A stretch of DNA of 64,000 nucleotides from positions 63,059,810 through 63,123,809 of the forward strand of contig CM041083.1 in the NCBI GenBank assembly GCA_023079485.1, in the 5' to 3' direction. A model generated the notes under the pieces. The model searched no databases. It had not been told where the DNA came from and saw only the letters and a program-made list of their open reading frames with translations. This document shows, in pieces, positions 33,186 to 46,450 of this stretch (position 1 is the first letter of the stretch; the number at the start of each line of letters is the position of its first letter). The stretch is from Archilochus colubris. Taxonomy: Eukaryota > Chordata > Aves > Apodiformes > Trochilidae. A program made the position numbers and the translations under genes.

Positions 33186-36100
33186 CTGAATACATTAGCA
33201 TCTCTGCTTGTGGTTTGGTTGTTGTCTGACTGAGGGTATTGCCCCTGTTCTTGGATCGATGATGGCAAGGCATTTAGCTACACTCGAGAGGGTTTTGCTG
33301 CTGCTGGGGCTAAAAATGGACAAGAATGGGACTGTGGGCATAGAGACACTTCTAGGGGCTAGAGAGGTCTGAGCTTGGCTCTGAGCTGTTGCATAATTCC
33401 AGTCTTGGATTCTTTGTAAAAATGGGGATAAAACTACTTAAATCCTCATGTTAACAGCTTTCCAGCACAAGAAAATGCCCCCCTTTGTGTGTGTGTACTG
33501 TAACTACCGCAATGGAGGTCTGGTCTTAGTCAGAGCCTCTTATTCTAACTGTACTCAAGATAAAAAGGTGGAAGATTCCTCAAGCTTTAACTGAGTTTTA
33601 CAAGGATTGATTATTAGTTTGTGCAGAATATTTACGTATGTAACCATTACCCATGTTCTAACAAGTCATTGCAAGTCAGTGAAGTATAGCAGAGTGAAGA
33701 ATGAAACAGATGTTCTGACTTTGAGTCTCCTGCTTTCACTAGAAGGCTTACACTGACAGCAGTTATGGATGGCTACCAGTGACTAAAAGCACTATTTTTA
33801 TATTGTAAGATAAAAACAACATTGGTGTTTTCTAGCCTGCCCCATATGGGATGTTTTTTTCTCCTGCGTTTGCTACGCCAGGTCTTCAAAGTGTATATTC
33901 AAGCTTCTTAATTCAGTGTGTATCAACTGGATTAGGAAATTTCATTTCTCCTTTGAGTGACAAGACATTAAAAATTGTTTAGGCATGCATTGCTTCAAAA
34001 AGGGTCAGTGTGAAGCAAGATTGAACCAAGAAGGTTCTTGCAATGGATTAGCACTGCAGGTGCTAAGAGAAAGCAGCTATTTTGCATCTGTTATTCTATG
34101 GACAATTGGATATGTCTAATTCTTACACATCCTCAAAAGGCAGCTGAGGATAATAAGCTCCTACATGTAAGACACTTCTTGATTTTATATACATATATCT
34201 TTGAAATGATTGGCCACTCTGCTGAGAAACATTTGCAAGTTTAGAGTTTTAAGGCAGAGTTAAACATGCTGTGAAACACCTTAGAAAGGCCTAGAGGTAT
34301 TTCCTTCTAAGCTGCTAAAGTTAAACTTTTGTCATTCTGAAGCTTGTGAGCAGGTAAGGTACTGAATACAATGGCTTTTCTCCCATCTTCTGGAAAATAG
34401 CACTGTAATTCAAGTCATAAAGGAGATCTCTCAATTGCAGGAGGAAGGGATATGTCCCACAAGGAGGAGATGCTATTATTTTGTGATTCAAATGGTGTCC
34501 AGACCATCTCCTCACAAGTGGGTGTTCTGTTAGGACAAACAAAAATAAAGTTGCTTTGGAGCACACAGGCAGCCTGAAACAGAAGTTACCGAGAACTTGA
34601 TCTAGTTTCCTGTCAGATCCAGCATCACCTTCCTTCAGCCTGAAGCTTGCTGAGCCCTTGGCCATGTTAGAACCAAATAATCCCATCCAACTGTCCTCTT
34701 TCCTTGGCACATTTTGTGTCTTTGGGGCATGTGTGTGTGCAGACATTGTTTTGGGGTTGATATTGCGGAGGAAATGCTCAGGCTTCTCTGCAGTCTTGCT
34801 GCTGTTAATTGAGGTTACATGAATCTGAACCAACAGGAAAATCCAGATGGGGTCAGCATGCATTTTGTGCCAAAACCTGTTGGGTTTTGCCATATCTGAC
34901 AGAAATCTGAAGCAACTAGAACCTTGAGGAGGAATCGTCTCACATCAAAAGGCAAAAAAATTTAAAAAGCACCTATAGTCTGTAAAACTGAAGTTACCAG
35001 AACAATTATTATTAAAAAAAAAAAAAGTAATTCCTTAATTGGATAAATTGTTGTGTGAGAAAATAACTTTTAAAATATCTTTACATGTCTTGCTTTCCCT
35101 CCCAGTGACTTCTGTGGACTACCTGATATGTATAAACCTTATGGTTGTCTCAAAGTCCCCTGAACAACCTTCTCCCTGCTGCTTGCTGAGTTACTCTCAT
35201 TTCCCTGCATAGCCCTGTGGCATGTGCTCTTCCCCTTCTTCTAGAGACTTCTGATGGCCAAGGAAGGGAGCAAGAGCTGGCTCGGGGCAATTGGGCAGCA
35301 GTCCTCCCATGCCAGGAAATGTGTCCCAGCCTTGCCTTTTTTACTGGATTATGTGACTTAGATTCTGTATGCAGAAAACTGGAAGCAACCAAGCTAACTG
35401 GCTATGCCATCTGATGCAATTAGTGTTTGTGGAACTTTATTCTGGAAGGAACCAGCCCTGTGCAAGATCCAGCTCCCCACCTAAGCTGGTGTGCCAGCCC
35501 ACATTGTGAGTGCCTGTGTGGAAAGGCAGCAGCAGTGGGCTTGGTGTGATGCTCTCAGAGCCCATGCAAGTCCCTGGAGGCAGCTGCTTCAGCATCCTGT
35601 GACGGTGGGAGAGAGTGAAGGAATAAAGGGCAACAGAAAGATGTCAAGAAGCATTTTTTTTCTTTTTTTCCCCTGGTGCAGATCTTTTTTCCCCTCGATG
35701 AGATCTCAAACACTGCCACACAGAGGGTCCAAACTCTGTAATTAAGCTGCTGCAGAGGCTCAGGTCTTGTAGGGCACCTGGCATTCCCAGGCAAGGTGTT
35801 GTCACTAGAGAGCCCAGGGACATGGCTAATCAGGTCACCAAAGGGGCCCTTCCTATGTTTGGAACAAAGGAAATATCCAACACAATGTCCTGACAAAACC
35901 TTGGGTACAGGAGGAAAATCTGAAATCGGTGTATCTGATGTCATGTTGCTTTATATGAGTTTAACAACTTGAGCCATCTGTGTTGGGAAACTTTGACTCT
36001 ATTGTTCCTATTAATAATTTAATTGAAAGCTGGGCCAGGGCCCTGCCTTAGGATCTACAGTAAAGCTCAGGGAGGAGGTTTAAGGTGATTAGAGAATGGA

Positions 36101-38700
36101 AGGTTTTCCTTGGTAATTAGAAATATTAGGTTTGGCTTTCCCTTTTCTTCCTGGAGGAATTTCAAGGGTGGGGTCATCCTGTTTGGGTTTATAGCTTGCT
36201 ATGTTGACAGAAGGATTCATGGGATGAGGTTGGTTTTCTGGGTTTTGGTTTTGTTGTTTTTTTGTTTTGTTTTTTCCATCCTTCAGTGTAGCTTGATGCT
36301 TCTGTAACAGCTAGCCAGACTAAATTCAGGGCAGTGATATAGTGTGCTATAGAAATGCCCTTTAATATATCAGTACATTAAGCATAAATGGTGAATTCCT
36401 GTTGGGCAGAGCTAAGAAGTGAAATGGGTGGTGCCCAGTAATATCTCTCTTTTCTGAAAAATCCTACTGGAACTTTCCTGTATAACTTCCAATGAATTAA
36501 CTGCAAGTTTAAGTTAACTTTGGCTATCTCAGCTGAAGTTCAGCACACTAAATTATACTCCAACAGTGTGGTCCTAAAAACATCTCTGTTAGGATCCTTT
36601 ACAGGATCAAAGTGGCAGAATATAAGTGCCAGGATTGGCGTTTTTTCATAATAATAGGTAACAGGCCTTTTCCTCTTGGCAAACTGGATTAAGTTAATGT
36701 CAAGCTGACATCACCAGATCACTGGCACAATGGAAGAACTAGGTGAGAAAATGAGCAACTTGTATTTCATAACAAGGGGATGCTGGAGAGATTAAGGCAA
36801 AATCGTGAGTTTCAGGAGAAGTCAGAATTAGGGATTCAAACAAATACCAAAGGACCTCTACTGGGTTTGCTTTTTCTTTGTGGGCTTCTTGTGTTGGTCT
36901 CAGAGACCAAGTAGGGCAGTGGGTGCTTTGGGGAGAGCTGTTGCCCTCACAGCCCTTCCTGTTAGGCAGCTGCAGAGTTTTGTCTCCCTTAGGTGGCTGC
37001 TCCAGCTGTGGCATCACAGCTGCCTCCACCTTCCTATCTTGCTGAGTTCAGAAGCTCATGTTCGAAGTCTCAGGTTCTATGTTACAGGACCTAGATGTAA
37101 CATACACATCAGTATGTGTGCCTCAGATGTAGGGTCTGCTCTCAGGTTTTACTAGCAGGAGAAATATCCGAATTAGAGGAGATAACCAGCAGGTGGTGCT
37201 CAGTCGCAAATACAAAGGGTTGCACCAGATCGTTAAGATGGTAACAAGAATTTTTGCAGGGCAATTGGTTAGCCTATAGCTCTGATAACAGGCTAGCATT
37301 TTTTCCCTTGTGGATTGATAATTTAGATACAATGATTACTACAAGGGGCTATATGCAACCTGGAGAGTCCGAGGTATTGTAGCAGAGCGCTGTGTCATTC
37401 AGAAATTTCTCTGAACAGATTCAAAGCAGGGATTGAGGTCTAAAGGGAAATAGTTCAGAAAACATAATTGTTTGGGACTTGAAGATGCCTGATATATCTT
37501 AAATAAGATACAGTCCTGTAGGAATCCACACAGTAAAAGAAATATGCAGCAACTGTAGAGCTCTCCCTCCCTCTTTTCCCCTCTATTAATCATCTATTTT
37601 AGAGCTCATTTTGTGCCTTTATGCTGTGTCAAATTAATACACAAGACCTTGGTCTTCTAATTCTTCAGTAGTTGGTCATGTATGTAAAACTGGCTCCTAA
37701 GTGATATATTTTTAGTGGTTTCTGTAGTGCTAGATTGTATTCTTTTGAAAAGTGAATAGTAAACACCAGAGACATTCTTCCAACAAAATTTCTTTTCAGC
37801 TAAAACTGTCTCTCCTGCTTTAACACTACGTAACCTGCATGTCAGTAGTAGCCTCCTGAAGTCTTAAATGTTCTGTTCCTTGCACCACAGGAAGGACACA
37901 GCAGTAGAGCTTGGGGAAATATTACACCTTGGTCTCCGTGCCTCATACAGCTGTTGCTGTGGCTGTTTTATGTAAAATCAGTACTGAAGGTGTTAGTCTT
38001 TTTGAAAAGAAACTGGCATTGACCTAAATCCTGTGCAACCCCACTTGCTGATAGCCCCAGGCTGCAAGCAAGCATAGATTTAATTCTTCTGTTTCAGTTT
38101 TTAAAACAATAATTTAGTGCAATCATGTTCTGAAGGGTGCATTCTTGTATATCCTTAAATGGGGAAGGTCTGCTGGTCTCGGATCCCATTGGAGAAGGAA
38201 CACACACCATCACTTTCTACCCCAAGACCTAGACAGCAAAGCTGAAGGGTCAGTATCTCAAAATTGGACCATTTTGGCATCCTAGAGAATGAGGTTTGGT
38301 GTTTCCAAAAGTGTTGTGGGCTTTCTAGATGGTCGAACAGAAATGAGTCACTAAGAACTGATGGTCTACCAAGGAAGCTCATGTGGCTGAAGTTGTGCTT
38401 CTGAGAGAGCTCTGCAAGCATCAGGTGTGTGAGGGGGGGGAGATCAGATTGCTGGTTCCTGCCTGGTGGTGGAGACAAGGTGTCCTGAATGGGTTCATCT
38501 CTGATCAGAGCAGCAGGGCACATTGGACCTTGTTGCTGTTACCCATCATGTCCAGTGTTCTGTCTCAGACTCATGGAAGCAATAATTGATTTATAAATCC
38601 TCCACTTCAAAATTAATAGTGGTCTCTTCCAACCATTAAGCTAAGTGCTGTTCCTTTCAAGCATAACAGGGCTGGAACTTCTAGTATAACCAGTGGGAAC
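33186..38700. other. Non-coding region, no gene recognised
   Basis: No exon with family similarity. It contains a 190-codon minus-strand ORF (34321-34893), treated as a finding and not as a gene, plus T-rich low-complexity DNA near 36240-36280. Nothing else stands out. Confidence 0.5.
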
Positions 38701-38930
38701 ATTGCAGGAAGGGACCTCAGAGATCATCAAGTCCAATCCTTGATCCACTACCGCTGCAGTTACGAGACCATGGCACTGAGTGCCACATCCAGTCTCTTTT
38801 TAAATATCTCCAGGGATGGAGAATCCACTACTTCCCTGGGCAGCCCATTCCAATGTCTGATCACCCTCTCCATAAAGAAATTCTTTCTAATATCCAAACT
38901 AAACCTCCCCTGGCACAACTTAAGACCGTG
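38701..38930 (-). mobile_element. CR1 LINE fragment, 3' coding end
   Basis: The plus strand reads GGAAGGGACCTCAGAGATCA, then TCTCCAGGGATGGAGAATCC, CTGGGCAGCCCATTCCAATG and CTCCATAAAGAAATTCTTTC. On the minus strand this translates to the CR1 terminus: FSLDIRKNFF, ERVIRHWNGLPREVVDSPSL and EIFKKRLDVALSAMVS. The reading frame is well kept over about 50 codons but is cut at both ends. CAACTTAAGAC occurs twice at the right edge (about 38915 and 38934), a small local duplication. Confidence 0.9.
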
Positions 38931-40541
38931 CAACAACTTAAGACAGGCAACAGTGCAGCAAAATACTGCTTTCCAAAAATTATACCTTCTGGGGCCTTTC
39001 TAGTCACTTGAAAGAAGGTGAAATAAACTCTGAGGCTCGTTACACTGATATATCTAAAGTGTCACAGGAAGTGCTTTGCATCAGCGAAGCCAAAGCAACA
39101 TTTAAGCAAATGGCTGTGGAATGGCTGCAGCCATCTCCAGCCAGGAACCTGTTTGGAATGTACCTAACTCAATGGCCAGCTGTGTTTCCATTGAAAACTG
39201 TGGGGAAGAGGGATTCCACTCATCTCCCCGGGGGAAATAGGAGCAGGCTTTCAGTGGGCACTTATGGGGTGGGGGTTTCTGTCTAAGGGCATTGATGAGT
39301 AACTCCTGTTGGCTTTGGCAGGATTTGGAACATTTTCAGCATTTCTACAAGTCAGCCTGGGCTTAGGTGCATTTGAGGCAATCTTCTTGAGTGTAATTAA
39401 TTAAGAAAGATGCGTTTAATTAGGCTGTAGAAATAAATTAAGAAAATCAGAGCCCAGTTCAACAGAAGCTGTTTGCTCTGATAACCAAAACAATGCCTAA
39501 GAAACAGCTTCCTCTGAATGAACTTAGGTATCCTTCATGACAACGAAGCTGTCATCTGGGGGAAGAGTGTTACATGAATAAAACAGGGAGAGGAACAAAC
39601 CCTAAAAAACCCTCCAAAACAAACAAAAACACCCTCCCCCTCCACACACACCAGATGAGACAAATCTAGGACTATAACTGGGTCACTGGACACACCTGGT
39701 TGCTCTGGGAACTGTAGTTAGTGATGTTTAAGATGTTGAACTATGGATGCTCAAACTGAATGAAACCAACATCCCCCACAATTCAAGAGAACTCAGCTGG
39801 ACATCCCAATCTGTCATCAAGGTTGCATCACTCAGATGCATCATATCTTAATGTGGAAAGTGAGAGGAAAAATGTGAACTGTGGCCAGGAAGAAATCTGG
39901 GGATGGCCACTGTCATTGTCTCTAGCTGTGCTGTCAGCTCCACTCCAGCTGCTGATATGGCACCTGCACTTTTGAATTTGTATTCTCTTATCACTGATGC
40001 ACTCAAGGGTTTGGCAGGTGATTCATGTACACTGATTCACAATTCATCCTGCGTGAAGTTTACAGTAAAAAGTGTTATCTTTGGTGTCGTATACATGGGG
40101 AAAAACCACAAACTGTGACCAGGTTCTTCCCTAGCATAAATTTTCCTCACAGTGACCTACAGACTGCTGCTTCTGAAGGTGGAAGAGGGATTTAGTTCTG
40201 GCAATTTGCACATCACCATCTCTCACTTATCTCTGGGTGGTTAATTCAGGTTATGGATTAACTGGGCAATCATTTAGCAACACTCTGCTCTCTACTGCTT
40301 CCAGTTCAACTTGGTACAGCTGCATGACACTATGTGAGGCTGTGCAGACTTACTGACTTGGCTCAGTGCTATTTTAGGGATCTGTACAGCCTGCTGTTTG
40401 CCTGATTGCTGAGCTTTTTTTTCTTCTTTATACCTTTAGTGCTTGCCCTCACAGTCTGGACACAGTAATACCTTACGATAGCAGAAGATGAGTTATAATA
40501 ATTACCTAGGAAACTATGAACTGAATGTATCAGCAAACAGC

Positions 40542-40574
<33 letters not shown>

Positions 40575-41997
40575 GGGAAGCCTATCCAGGTCAGAAAAAT
40601 CCCAGCACCTTTTCCTCTTTTCAAAAAATTACTTTTGATATGAGAACTGTGGAGTGACTTCACAAGAGGAGGAAATGGCTTGCAATAATCATCACCTGTC
40701 ATCACCGAGAAACCCCAAGACCAAGCCCAACAAAGCCTCTCAGCAGTTTTCAGAGCATCAGCACAGCTGATGGCTTTGAAATGCCAGTATGAGTTGTGCC
40801 AGGCCATCTCCTCTGTATTTTCTTACAGACACATTCTTAGAGATGAGAGATCTCTCTGAAGTGACCTCTCTGGAAGGTTCAAGTATCAAAAGCACTAGTT
40901 CTGGAGCTTACATCCTTTGTGCAAGGAGATTGTCACAAAAGTGGCATTACTGTCTTTTCCTAAGCCTTGAGCTTCTGGGGCACTTGTACCTGAAGGCTTG
41001 AGGCCCCAGCCAGATTCCACTGGCATTAATGGAACATGTAATTGGTTTTCTAGTGAAGTAAAAAGATGCACCCTGCAAGCTGGTAAGTAAAGAAAGGTCT
41101 GCTCAGGTAATGAGGCAGGATTCAGATTCATACAATCCTGGAGCACCTCAGAGTGATCAGCCACTTTCCCAAAGCCATCTTATGCTATCATTCTGAATGT
41201 TTACCTTCCCAATACAAACAAAAATGAGGTGCATTTAGTGAAGGAGTAAAAAGGTACACTTCTCTCTAAAGAAACCAGTTTGGTCAGTCAGCCTGGGTGT
41301 TGACAAGAGATGGAAGGAAATCATTAAAAGAGACTGCATAGTAGGTATGATAATTAGCCATGTGGTTGGTACCAAACAATAGAGGCTTATGCAGAGCCTA
41401 GGGAATGTGGAGAGATAATTTTACCTTTCCAAACAGGAGGGCATCAAGCTGTGCTACCCTGCCTGGGAAGTAGGTCAAGAGGAAGTGCACTTTCAATTCA
41501 TATTCATCTCATAATTATTTCACATACTGAAGAACAGCATTTCTGTCAAGGGGAAGGTGCCTCTGTGGCCAGTCTTATGGAAGAACAATCCTCCACTCAG
41601 AGCAGCAGCATGCATATTTGACGCTTTCAGCATCAGTGCCCATCAGCCCTGCCTTCCACATGAACTCTCACTGCACTTCTGCTGTTTGTCCTGACCTTGC
41701 CAGGCTTCACAGTCACTCCAGACATCACCACCAGCAGACCCAGGGAGCTGAATCCCATCACAAGAGTGCACTGCTCCACATTTCCCAATGAGTCTCAAAT
41801 CAAAATGGGTTCTGCCAATCGCTCCCAGTACTAAAGCCAATCCTCATCTTTCACTGGCACTGTAGGAGAAACAAGTGATCCTGACAAAATACTTGTATTG
41901 GGATGTGTATGATAAAAAGGAGACCATTAAAAATATCTCATTTGATTCTTAAGAGAGGGAAAGTAGAAACATGTTTGTTTATTTTTACACTTCTAAT
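38931..41997. other. Non-coding region, no gene recognised
   Basis: No supported exon. An A/C-rich low-complexity stretch lies at about 39598-39652, and a long T run is annotated separately. The rest is unique-looking sequence without features I can name. Confidence 0.5.
40547..40574 (+). repeat. Poly(T) run of 28
   Basis: 28 consecutive T residues, the longest homopolymer in the window. On the minus strand this is a 28-base poly(A). No processed gene copy was recognised in the sequence to its right, which would be upstream on the minus strand. Confidence 0.95.
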
Positions 41998-42142
41998 TTG
42001 GAAAGGACCTCTGGAGGTGAGTTGATCCAACAGTCTTCTCAAAGCTGGGCCAATTGTGAAGATAGCTGGGGGTCATATCACCAAACTGTTAAATTGATAG
42101 AGGGTCCAAAGCCTCTCTCTCAGCAACCTTTTTGACCACTAT
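41998..42142 (-). mobile_element. Divergent CR1 LINE fragment
   Basis: The plus strand GGAAAGGACCTCTGGAGGTG, then TCCAACAGTCTTCTCAAAGC, GGGCCAA, and CCTCTCTCTCAGCAACCTTT with TTGACCACT follows the reversed CR1 3' region. That consensus is GGAAGGGACCTCTGGAGGTC, TCCAACCCCCCTGCTCAAAG, CCTCTCTGGGCAACCTGTTC. It is many mutations away and so old. Confidence 0.75.
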
Positions 42143-44379
42143 CAAAGAGATTTATGTTTTTTTCTCAGAGGTTTCAAAGTTGTGTTTTAAAGATGGATGT
42201 CAAGGATTAAACAGGATGAATAAAGGATAAATCTATATTAGCCTAGGTAGAGAAGAAGTGTTGCATAGTCATCTACACTACCCATTCTTGGGTTTCTTTG
42301 TATATATGAACTGTTTCACAAGTAGAAGAGAGCCATTCCCAGCAAAAAAAGTACTTATGTTCAGAGTAAATTTTCCCATGATTTGAAGCAATGTGTGAAG
42401 CAGCAGTGGGGAAAAAAAAAAAAGTCATAAAAGAGCTAAATAACAGTGTCTTAGAGAATTTTACTACATTTAGCCCTAATTTAGCATTTAATTAGAGAGA
42501 AATGCATAAGCATAAGACTAAATACAGCTACTGTAATTTGACAGATCTGTTGTATGTTGAAAAACTATGTAGGATGTGAAATACTACAGCTAGAAAGCAC
42601 ATTGCTTTCAAGCTGCAGTGTAAAATTTCTACATATGCCACTTACTAGTGTTTCTTAAGAAAAAAAAATTAAATTATCATCAGCACAGAAATCCAAATCT
42701 GCTGCACCAGATCGTGCATGTTCCAGATCTTTTTCAGTAGTAGAATATTTAGTAGCTGGTTCTTACTCAGCCCCACTTAAACCCAGCCCACCTCCCTTTT
42801 TTTCCCCCATAAAATTATCTTGGTTTCACCATAACTAAGATACAGTTGCAGTATTATTTCCTCATAAAGTTTTCAAGAGAACTGAATTGAGCTCCAGTGG
42901 TGATAGGACACTATGGGGTTTATTTTAATGAGTTGAGACTAATCCCTTGTGTTTTGCCAGCTAAGGAAGCCAGGAAGGTCAGAAATTTTGGAAGCTCTTC
43001 TTATCCAAGATTTTAAACTTTAAAATCAGCTAATACAAGGAGGTTGATTTGGTGGGAAAAAAATCCACTTTCTTATTCCTCTACTGGAATTACTTCCCCT
43101 GCAATACTATACACAAGACTTGAACCCTGCATCAGTTTTGTTGCTAAAGTAACAGAGTGACTGCAGACATGCCTGGGATGAATCAGTCTTTTCTTAAGGT
43201 TAACAATTATCATTTCTCTTCTGAGAGACCCCTGACATCTGCATACCTCAAAGCCTTGATTTTGTCCTGCTTTATCTTTGTTTTTTCCCTGCTTCCAAGC
43301 ATGTCTATTTTCTGCTATAACTATTTTTTTTCCCTCACAACTAGCAGTACTAAAATCAAGTAAGCAGCTATAATGTTGTAGCAAAGTTTGCATAATGTTT
43401 AATAGGAAAAATATTTTCAAAAACTTTCTTTTCCCTTCCCCCTACCTATTGCAGCAGATTTCACTTAAGGAAAAAGAAACAAACAAAACCTACTAAAAAT
43501 ACTACTTAGGATAGATGGGTAGATGCTGCTCTTGTTCTGTGTTATCATACCATTAAACAAAAAAAGTCTTCCAAGAATTAGCTTTGTACTTATGCCACAT
43601 CTTTGCTAAATTAATGCTAGGCTGTCATCAAGACTCTAACCTTGTAATCATTAACCCTTTCTGTTCCAGTAAACTTCTATGTCATAAGGAACACTTGCTC
43701 TTTGCTTCCCTATAATTGTCAAACAGCAGCATTTAACAGGAAGGAAAAGCATCAGCTAGGAAATTTCATTTATCTGTTCTTAGTTTTTTGGGTACACTTC
43801 ACATTTTTGCATCCTTCACTTGAGCTACTCAAAAAAATACTGCAAGCTTGTACTCTGCCTTAGGGTTGTTTTTTTTTCCCCTCAGGATTCCCCAGTCCAG
43901 CACAGCTCACTAATAGCACATCTAATCATCATTACTGTTAATAAAGCACAAGCTTTTGAAAGGTTTAATAGGAGTAAGTAAGTAAGTACTCAGTATTTTA
44001 GTGCTTCTTTGAACTTCTGGTCTTTTAAATCTGTTTTTCCCAGTAGCTTCTCATTTTTTTGGTAATAGTACCTGTTACAGATTTCCAATAATGTTCAGGC
44101 TGAGTAGAGATGATTAATTCCATGAAAACAGACTGCCAGGGCAAGCCTAATAACTCCTGCTAATGAGTAAGTAATTAGACTAAATTAGAACTGGACCCTA
44201 CTCCAGCATATTCTGAAGCAGCATTGAAGAAAATCTCCTTTTTTTTCTTGTTAGGATGGTAAACCAAGAGCTTTCTAACCTGCCCAAGCCAAGACACAGG
44301 ATTTCCTATCTGTTCTGTTTATTGTGGCTCTGTCTAGTCCTGTCTTTTGTACTCCTAAATGGCTTATTTTGCAAAGCAG
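42143..44379. other. Non-coding region, no gene recognised
   Basis: AT-rich, with several A and T runs (for example 42411-42423) and short AGTA repeats at about 43975-43987. No exon, RNA gene or clear mobile element. Confidence 0.5.
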
Positions 44380-45350
44380 CTAGGGAAAAAATGAATTAAA
44401 ATGGTTGGGAAGAGAAACTTGGAAGAAATAGTGACATTCAGATGGGAAAATGTGAATGAAAACTGGAAATTACTCCAGGAAAGTTTACTAGATGACTAAA
44501 AACCACAATTTCATAATGGTGAATAAGGACATCTTTGGTTAGTGACACCTCTGCATTAAGTGAGGAAGTAAAGGCAGCTATTAAAAATCTTTTTTTAAAA
44601 AAAATTTATTAAAAAGGGGAAGAAAAGAAGGAAGAGGAAGGAGACAGCAATCATGTAAATTAAAGACTGGAAATACAAAGAGGGGAAGGGCTTGAGAGGG
44701 AGCAAAAGAAACCTCTACTTTGCAGCCTAAGGACAGTAAGGCATTTTAAAGGATAGGGCAATAAAATAATTCCTAATAATAGCATAGCTGTCTTGCTAGC
44801 AGAAGATAGTGAAAATCTTAGTGATTCAGGAAGGGCAGGAATACTCAATAGTTCTCTTTGTTTTTAAGGAAGAAGCAAGGTGATGTCATCATGCATCATG
44901 AGAATGCAGAAGTACCGTCCAACCCTCTCAAGTAGCTATGAATGATGATAATAAACAAAGAATTAAAAAATAAAACTTATCGTGCCTAGGTAGCACCAGA
45001 TGAGTGAGGGAGTTGTCCGAGATGTGTAACCTTCTCTCGTTGACTTGTACTAAGTCTTTGAGCAAGAAGGAAACTTTTGAGTCTAGAGGAGAAAGGCAAA
45101 GCAAAATGACCTGGATAATCCTGACCCACCTTGTTTGACAGTAGAGGGCAAATGTTGGGAAAACTTCATATGGAGCTTAACTAGTAGAAGAAGAAAGGGA
45201 ATATACCCTACTGTGCCCAGTATAACGTGAGATTTTGGTTTTTGACATTATGTATTATTTGAGAAAACATTATTTTTAAATTAAGTGACGTTACATGGTA
45301 GCCTGTATATTTGTTTGCCCTTTACAGCCCTTTATCAGCCTGTGTGATAT
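44380..45350 (+). mobile_element. Possible internal part of an ancient CR1/L3-like LINE
   Basis: Scattered translated motifs suggest an old LINE: NWKLLQESLLDD (near 44463) resembles the end of the endonuclease and linker region, and SEEVKAAIKNL (near 44558) the start of the reverse transcriptase. The 45020-45120 nucleotides recall the sauropsid CR1 segment containing TGTAACCTTCTCTYRTTGAC. It may be the same insertion as the better-supported piece at 45.88-46.45 kb. Deletions and stops are frequent, so this is tentative. Confidence 0.35.
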
Positions 45351-45879
45351 GCTCTGGTGGCTGGAATTAGTTGATACTATAGCTGGATTTGGCTCAGATG
45401 TTGAGTGCTAGATCTGGAACCATCCGAACTAGGATCAGCATGTTGATCATTGCTGAGACAGTTCAGTATTTTTATCTGTGGCATTTCCTGAGCCTAAAGC
45501 TGGCTTAAAGTAGTAGAAAAGACACTTGCAAGCCTGTAGAATAGAATATGTAAAAAGTAGTATGTGGTGGAAGGCAGACTGTCCATGTGGCAACAAATAT
45601 GCCTAAAGGGGCATGTAAGAACAATATTTTATAACAAAAAAATCTATTAACCTGTGGAGGTAGAGAAGGCAAGAGGACATAATTTAGTCTTTTGTGTTAC
45701 AAGGTGAAACCAGCCTCAGCTGAACTGATAGTGGTAGCTTGATTCCAATCAACATGGTCATATGCCAGGTAGTTTTATCAGGTAAGTTTGCATTGACTTG
45801 GCATGAAAATAACAGTAACAGCAATCAGTTTTTTATTAATTACTAGGTCCAATATGAGTGAAGTGCAGCTTATGAACAT

Positions 45880-46450
45880 TAAGAACCATGAAACTGGAAA
45901 GCAATGATTTGAAAACAGATTTAAGGATCCTAATGGAAATAGGGCTGAGCATGAGCTTGCTGTGGGATATGGCAGCCCTACAGTGATGACAGGAACAGGG
46001 CAGTGTTCACAAGGTTCTCTAGTTTAATATCAGAATAGCATGAGAAACTCTCACAGCTGAGAAACCCATAAAAACTGGAAAGTGCAGAGGAGAAGAGAGC
46101 CATACAAATTGTGAACCTATTAAAAATTGCTTTCCGATAGGAAACAGACAGAAATCCAGCTGTCCTACTTAAAAGAAGACTTGGATCTGACTTAAGTAGC
46201 ACACATTATAGCTGGTACTGAAGTAGCTTTGTATAATTGCTGGAGAAAGCATATTAAAAAAGAAAAAAAACTATAACAGGAAGCTGAATGGAGGTAAGTT
46301 TAAATTTGAAATGAAGACAGGAAGATAACTTGCCAAGGGGGGGGGGGAATGTGTATGTTCTCCATCTCTTGAAACTTTCAAATCAAGATGACACCTGATA
46401 TGCTCTAGTCAAATACCAGGTACTGGATTCAGTACAGAAGCAGCAAAGGG
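45880..46450 (+). mobile_element. Ancient CR1-type LINE, 3' coding end
   Basis: Nucleotides around 45921-45962 (GATTTAAGGATCCTAATGGA then GGGCTGAGCATGAGC) match the CR1 segment that codes D-L-G-V-L-M-D-S-R-L-S-M-S. Those around 46302-46440 (GTTTAAATTTGAAATGAAGA, then CTTGAAACTTTCAAATCAAG, GATATGCTCTAGTCAAATAC) match the region coding F-K-L-D-I-R, L-E-T-F-K and the following 3' UTR of old turtle/crocodile/bird CR1 groups. A run of about 10 G at 46339-46348 interrupts it. Many indels are present. Confidence 0.55.

Noticed and set aside
46356..46372. Possible NINJ2 first exon (minus-strand ATG followed by codons for Glu, Asn, Ile)
   Set aside because: No GT donor follows in the required phase, and the site lies in an old CR1 remnant.
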